Source: Clostridia bacterium (lineage in GTDB: Bacteria; Bacillota; Clostridia; Christensenellales; Borkfalkiaceae). From it: 24,810 nucleotides of DNA. The stretch is from the NCBI GenBank assembly GCA_900769545.1, contig CAAGGZ010000112.1, positions 1-24,810 of the forward strand, read 5' to 3'. The stretch's first letter is position 1. Each line of letters begins with the position of its first letter. This document shows, piece after piece, positions 22,673 to 24,810 of the stretch. The notes under the pieces are model-generated. The model made no database searches and was not told the DNA's origin. It saw only the letters and a program-made list of their open reading frames with translations. The position numbers were made by a program, and so were the translations under genes.

Positions 22673-22846
22673 GGCTCTGTCACATCACTTAGTTGATTTT
22701 TGCCTGCAAAATGCTACACAATACTTCGCGTTGTGTTCGCTTTCGTACGTTCCATGTACGCGCGCTCACACTCCGCTTGTCTTGTTTGTATTTTTCTGAG
22801 GCAAATCGTGATAAATCACTAATCAACTATTCTCTGTGACGCAGCC
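22673..22846. mobile_element. MITE-like element (174 bp)
   Basis: Ungapped 26-base terminal inverted repeats agree at 19 positions: GGCT..GTCACA.....TAGTTGATT at 22673-22698 and its complement at 22821-22846. The interior has no gene but holds smaller dyads (ACACAA/TTGTGT at 22716-22736, CGTAC/GTACG near 22756-22770). Size, TIRs and lack of coding capacity fit a non-autonomous miniature transposon. No clear target duplication is visible and no matching transposase is in the window. Confidence 0.6.
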
Positions 22847-22876
22847 AATTTCAAAAACTATACGGAGGTATAGAAC

Positions 22877-23185
22877 ATGGATGAAGTAAAAGTAATAGGT
22901 GTGGAAAACGGAGCGCTTCAAGTGGCGCTTTCGGGGGATATTGACCTCGGTAATGCCGAGGCGTTTTATCAATCGGTGATGGAGGGGTATAAAGCCGCTC
23001 CTGCGGATATTGTATTCAATTGTGAAAAGTTGGATTTTATTGACAGCACCACACTGGGTACGTTTGTAAAAATCTTAAAGACTGTGAAACAGGACGGTTA
23101 TTCGATGCGTTTGACGGCGTTGCAACCGAAAATCAAAAAATTGTTTTTGATTTGTTCGTTGGATTCTATCATGCAGTTGGATTGA
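22877..23185 (+). CDS. Anti-anti-sigma factor (STAS domain, RsbV/SpoIIAA-like)
   Basis: A 102-residue STAS-domain protein with GGAGG eight bases before the ATG. The phosphorylation site is in FIDSTTLGTFV, with Ser57 at the position of the phosphorylated serine of RsbV. In its unphosphorylated form such a protein binds the anti-sigma kinase and frees the sigma factor. The C-terminus (LQPKIKKLFLICSLDSIMQ) is the usual STAS ending. It is the first gene of a four-gene operon with tight spacing (10 bases to the next). Whether the system serves stress response or sporulation cannot be told from this protein alone. Confidence 0.85.
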   Translation: MDEVKVIGVENGALQVALSGDIDLGNAEAFYQSVMEGYKAAPADIVFNCEKLDFIDSTTLGTFVKILKTVKQDGYSMRLTALQPKIKKLFLICSLDSIMQLD

Positions 23186-23195
23186 GGGAAAAACT

Positions 23196-23555
23196 ATGGA
23201 TAAATTTACGGTTTCATTGCCCTTGACGGGGGAATATTTAACGACAGTTCGCCTTACGACGGGCGGACTTTGCTCGCTTGTTGGCTTTGACGTGGACTCT
23301 GCTGAGGATTTTAAAGTCTGCGTAACGGAAAGTCTTTTGATTTTGAAGCGTAACGGGTTTTCTTCGGCTACCATCACGTTCACGGTAGGGGAAGCGCTTG
23401 CCTGCGAGGTGCAGGGGGATTGTCTTGACGGAGATAAAGAGGACTCCATGGAAGAAGAAATTTCGCGCGCGTTGCTGAGCGCGCTCCTTGGGGACGTAAA
23501 ATTTATGAAGAACCAAACGGGTTCGATTGTAGAAAAAATCGTATTTGAAGGCTGA
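23196..23555 (+). CDS. Degenerate RsbW-like protein (ATP site lost)
   Basis: A 119-residue protein that aligns with the N-terminal half of RsbW: VSLPLTGEYLTTVRLTTGG...SAEDFKVCVTES parallels the start of the B. subtilis protein. Glu45 stands at the catalytic glutamate position, but the ATP-binding N-box asparagine is replaced by Ile49 (TESLLILKRNG), and neither the DxGxG nor the GxGL glycine box is recognisable. It is also shorter than RsbW (160). It probably cannot bind ATP or act as a kinase, but it may still bind the sigma factor or the other RsbW-like protein. It overlaps no neighbour and ends four bases before the sigma gene. Confidence 0.7.
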   Translation: MDKFTVSLPLTGEYLTTVRLTTGGLCSLVGFDVDSAEDFKVCVTESLLILKRNGFSSATITFTVGEALACEVQGDCLDGDKEDSMEEEISRALLSALLGDVKFMKNQTGSIVEKIVFEG

Positions 23556-23559
23556 GAAA

Positions 23560-24294
23560 ATGGCAGAAGAGAAGGTAAATGAGCTCTTTGAGCGATACAA
23601 AGAGAGCGGCGATATTGCCCTGCGCAATCAAATTGCCGAGAAATATCTCTACATAGCCGACATTCTTGCCAAGAAATTTGTCGGGAGAGGGGTGGAATAC
23701 GACGACCTGAAACAGGTTGCCGCGTTTGCGCTGCTTAGGGGGATTGACCGTTTTGATCCGTCGCTGGGTATGCAATTCACCACTTTCATCACGCCGACCA
23801 TCACGGGGGAAATTAAAAATTATTTCCGTGATAAGTCGCGTATGGTGAAAATTCCCAGACGGCTTAGCGAGGTTAGCGCATTGGTGAAAAAATACGCCTC
23901 GGAGTACGAATCGGAAAACGGCGTAAAGCCTAAGGTGAAGGATATTGCCGAAGCGTTGAAGCTTAGCGAAGAAGAAGTGGTGCGAGCTTTAGAAGTTGGC
24001 GGAACGGTATCTTTGGACAGTATGGCGAGCGGTGAGGACGGGGAAAACGGTTCGCTGTATTCTATGCTTGCCGATGAGGAGGATAAGTACGAGGATTTCG
24101 AGGTGAAGGAAACGCTCCGCGCGGCGATGAAGGATTTTTCGGATACCGAAAAAGCGCTCGTCAAATATCGGTATATGGACGCTCTCTCGCAAAGCGAAAC
24201 GGCAAAGCGTTTGGGCGTGTCACAGATGTTTGTGTCGCGTATGGAACGTAAGGTGCTTCAAAAGCTTAAAGAAATTTTGAAAGATTCTATATAA
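23560..24294 (+). CDS. SigB/SigF/SigG-family RNA polymerase sigma factor
   Basis: A 244-residue sigma-70 factor of group 3. Region 2 contains GRGVEYDDLKQVAAFALLRGIDRFDP and FTTFITPTITGEIKNYFRDKSR; region 3 follows with IPRRLSEVSALVKK; region 4 ends with SQSETAKRLGVSQMFVSRMERKVLQKL, very close to B. subtilis SigB. The start at 23560 uses the GAAGG in the end of the preceding gene; a TTG at 23545 would only add five residues. The operon context with a STAS protein and RsbW-like proteins shows it is controlled by partner switching. A general-stress role is favoured by the region 4 resemblance, but SigF-like sporulation control is not excluded. Confidence 0.92.
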   Translation: MAEEKVNELFERYKESGDIALRNQIAEKYLYIADILAKKFVGRGVEYDDLKQVAAFALLRGIDRFDPSLGMQFTTFITPTITGEIKNYFRDKSRMVKIPRRLSEVSALVKKYASEYESENGVKPKVKDIAEALKLSEEEVVRALEVGGTVSLDSMASGEDGENGSLYSMLADEEDKYEDFEVKETLRAAMKDFSDTEKALVKYRYMDALSQSETAKRLGVSQMFVSRMERKVLQKLKEILKDSI

Positions 24295-24312
24295 TATATA
24301 AGGAGGAGACGT

Positions 24313-24672
24313 ATGATTGTTGACGTAAAAAATTACGAAACGATGCAAGGCGCGTTGGAAGCGTTATGTTCGCTTTTGCGCGCGCACGGCGTGTCCTCTG
24401 AGTGTATTTTTGACAGTAAGCTGGTGGCGTGCGAGTTGCTTGGCAACGTGCTTCGCCATGCGGATGGGCAGGCAAGGCTACAAGGGGAAATTAAGGACGG
24501 TTTTTTGGAGTTAAAAATCTTGACGGAAAAAGTGTTCCCGATTGTAGAAAAAAGCGTTTGTGTAGACGTTTTATCGGAGCACGGCAGAGGTCTGTTTTTG
24601 GTACAGGAAGTATGCGAGCACCGTGTATTTACGGAAGATGACGGCGTTCGAGTTTGCATAAAAATAAAATAA
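24313..24672 (+). CDS. RsbW-like anti-sigma ATPase (second copy)
   Basis: A 119-residue HATPase_c_2 protein with AAGGAGGAG before the ATG. The N-box is intact (KLVACELLGNVLRHADG, Glu41 and Asn45), and the glycine box HGRGLFLVQEV (90-100) is present; the middle DxGxG box is weak (LTEKVFPI). It could therefore bind ATP and act as the kinase of the STAS protein, a role the first RsbW-like protein has lost. It takes the place where rsbX stands in the B. subtilis operon but is not a phosphatase. It lies 18 bases after the sigma gene and ends the operon. Confidence 0.75.
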   Translation: MIVDVKNYETMQGALEALCSLLRAHGVSSECIFDSKLVACELLGNVLRHADGQARLQGEIKDGFLELKILTEKVFPIVEKSVCVDVLSEHGRGLFLVQEVCEHRVFTEDDGVRVCIKIK

Positions 24673-24685
24673 GGCGTATTTAATA

Positions 24686-24723
24686 AAATCGGACTTAATA
24701 TCGAGAGATATTAAGTCCGATTT
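24686..24723. terminator. Strong bidirectional terminator
   Basis: A perfect 17-bp stem (24686-24702 with 24707-24723) with loop GAGA lies between the convergent sigma operon and the gene at the right edge. The arms begin AAATCGGACTTAATATC. Confidence 0.8.
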
Positions 24724-24725
24724 AT

Positions 24726-24810
24726 TTACTCTATCTTTGTTAGAGCGTTAAGTACTTCTTCTATATGGTACTGTTGATTTAGTTTTAGATTGCATTCCAA
24801 CTGGTCGTAC
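24726..24810 (-). CDS. C-terminal end of an unknown protein (5' end outside window)
   Basis: On the minus strand a frame is open from the window edge to a TAA at 24726-24728, giving 27 residues that end ...IEEVLNALTKIE. The stop lies three bases from the shared terminator stem, as expected for a real convergent gene. The piece is hydrophilic and helical and too short to identify. Confidence 0.5.
   Translation of the reverse strand, partial: YDQLECNLKLNQQYHIEEVLNALTKIE

Noticed and set aside
1..24810. CRISPR array, prophage or rRNA operon
   Set aside because: No regularly spaced direct repeats, phage structural genes or rRNA sequence were seen.

Overview
The window looks like a chromosomal segment of a low-to-mid GC, Gram-positive anaerobe of the Bacillota (Clostridia-like). 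The evidence is dense consensus sigma-A promoters (TTGACA-17-TATAAT types), strong AGGAGG-type ribosome binding sites, a SigB-type sigma factor operon, ferredoxin-like and radical SAM proteins, a TnpX-type large serine recombinase, and BspA-type leucine-rich-repeat and GLUG-type surface protein remnants typical of gut Clostridia. No rRNA, CRISPR array or phage structural gene is seen. The genus cannot be named from the sequence alone.

Region 1 (1 to about 4200) is the right part of a mobile element. It holds the 3' end of an unknown gene, a small HTH regulator, about 570 bp of non-coding DNA with several strong dyads, a sigma-region-4-like regulator on the minus strand, a 61-residue TnpW-like protein, and a 557-residue large serine recombinase. 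Directly after the recombinase stop the frame runs into a 5'-truncated BspA-like LRR gene, so the right end of the element probably lies between about 4164 and 4205.

Region 2 (4200 to 8000) is accessory. It contains REP-like hairpins, a short double-[4Fe-4S] protein, a DUF1461 (Lit-like) membrane protein, a tRNA-Ser(UGA) with a consensus promoter and flanked by decayed tRNA-Ser-like fragments, a small unknown membrane protein, and a fragment of a GLUG-repeat surface protein.

Region 3 (8000 to 16100) holds, on the minus strand, an SPFH/band-7 membrane protein with a ribbon-helix-helix partner, an ABC-F ATPase, a PflX-like radical SAM protein and AsnA. On the plus strand are MetK, behind a leader with competing dyads, and a lipoprotein carrying a fibronectin-like domain and a tyrosine-phosphatase domain.

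Region 4 (16100 to 24810) is mostly housekeeping. secA and prfB form an operon; SecA has an unusual charged insert and no zinc tail, and RF2 has no programmed frameshift. tsaD sits one base upstream of a heavy-metal exporter. After a MITE-like element comes a SigB-type partner-switching operon in the order anti-anti-sigma, degenerate RsbW-like protein, sigma factor, second RsbW-like protein. That split of the anti-sigma/kinase role is the most distinctive coding arrangement here. The window ends in a strong hairpin and the 3' end of a convergent gene.
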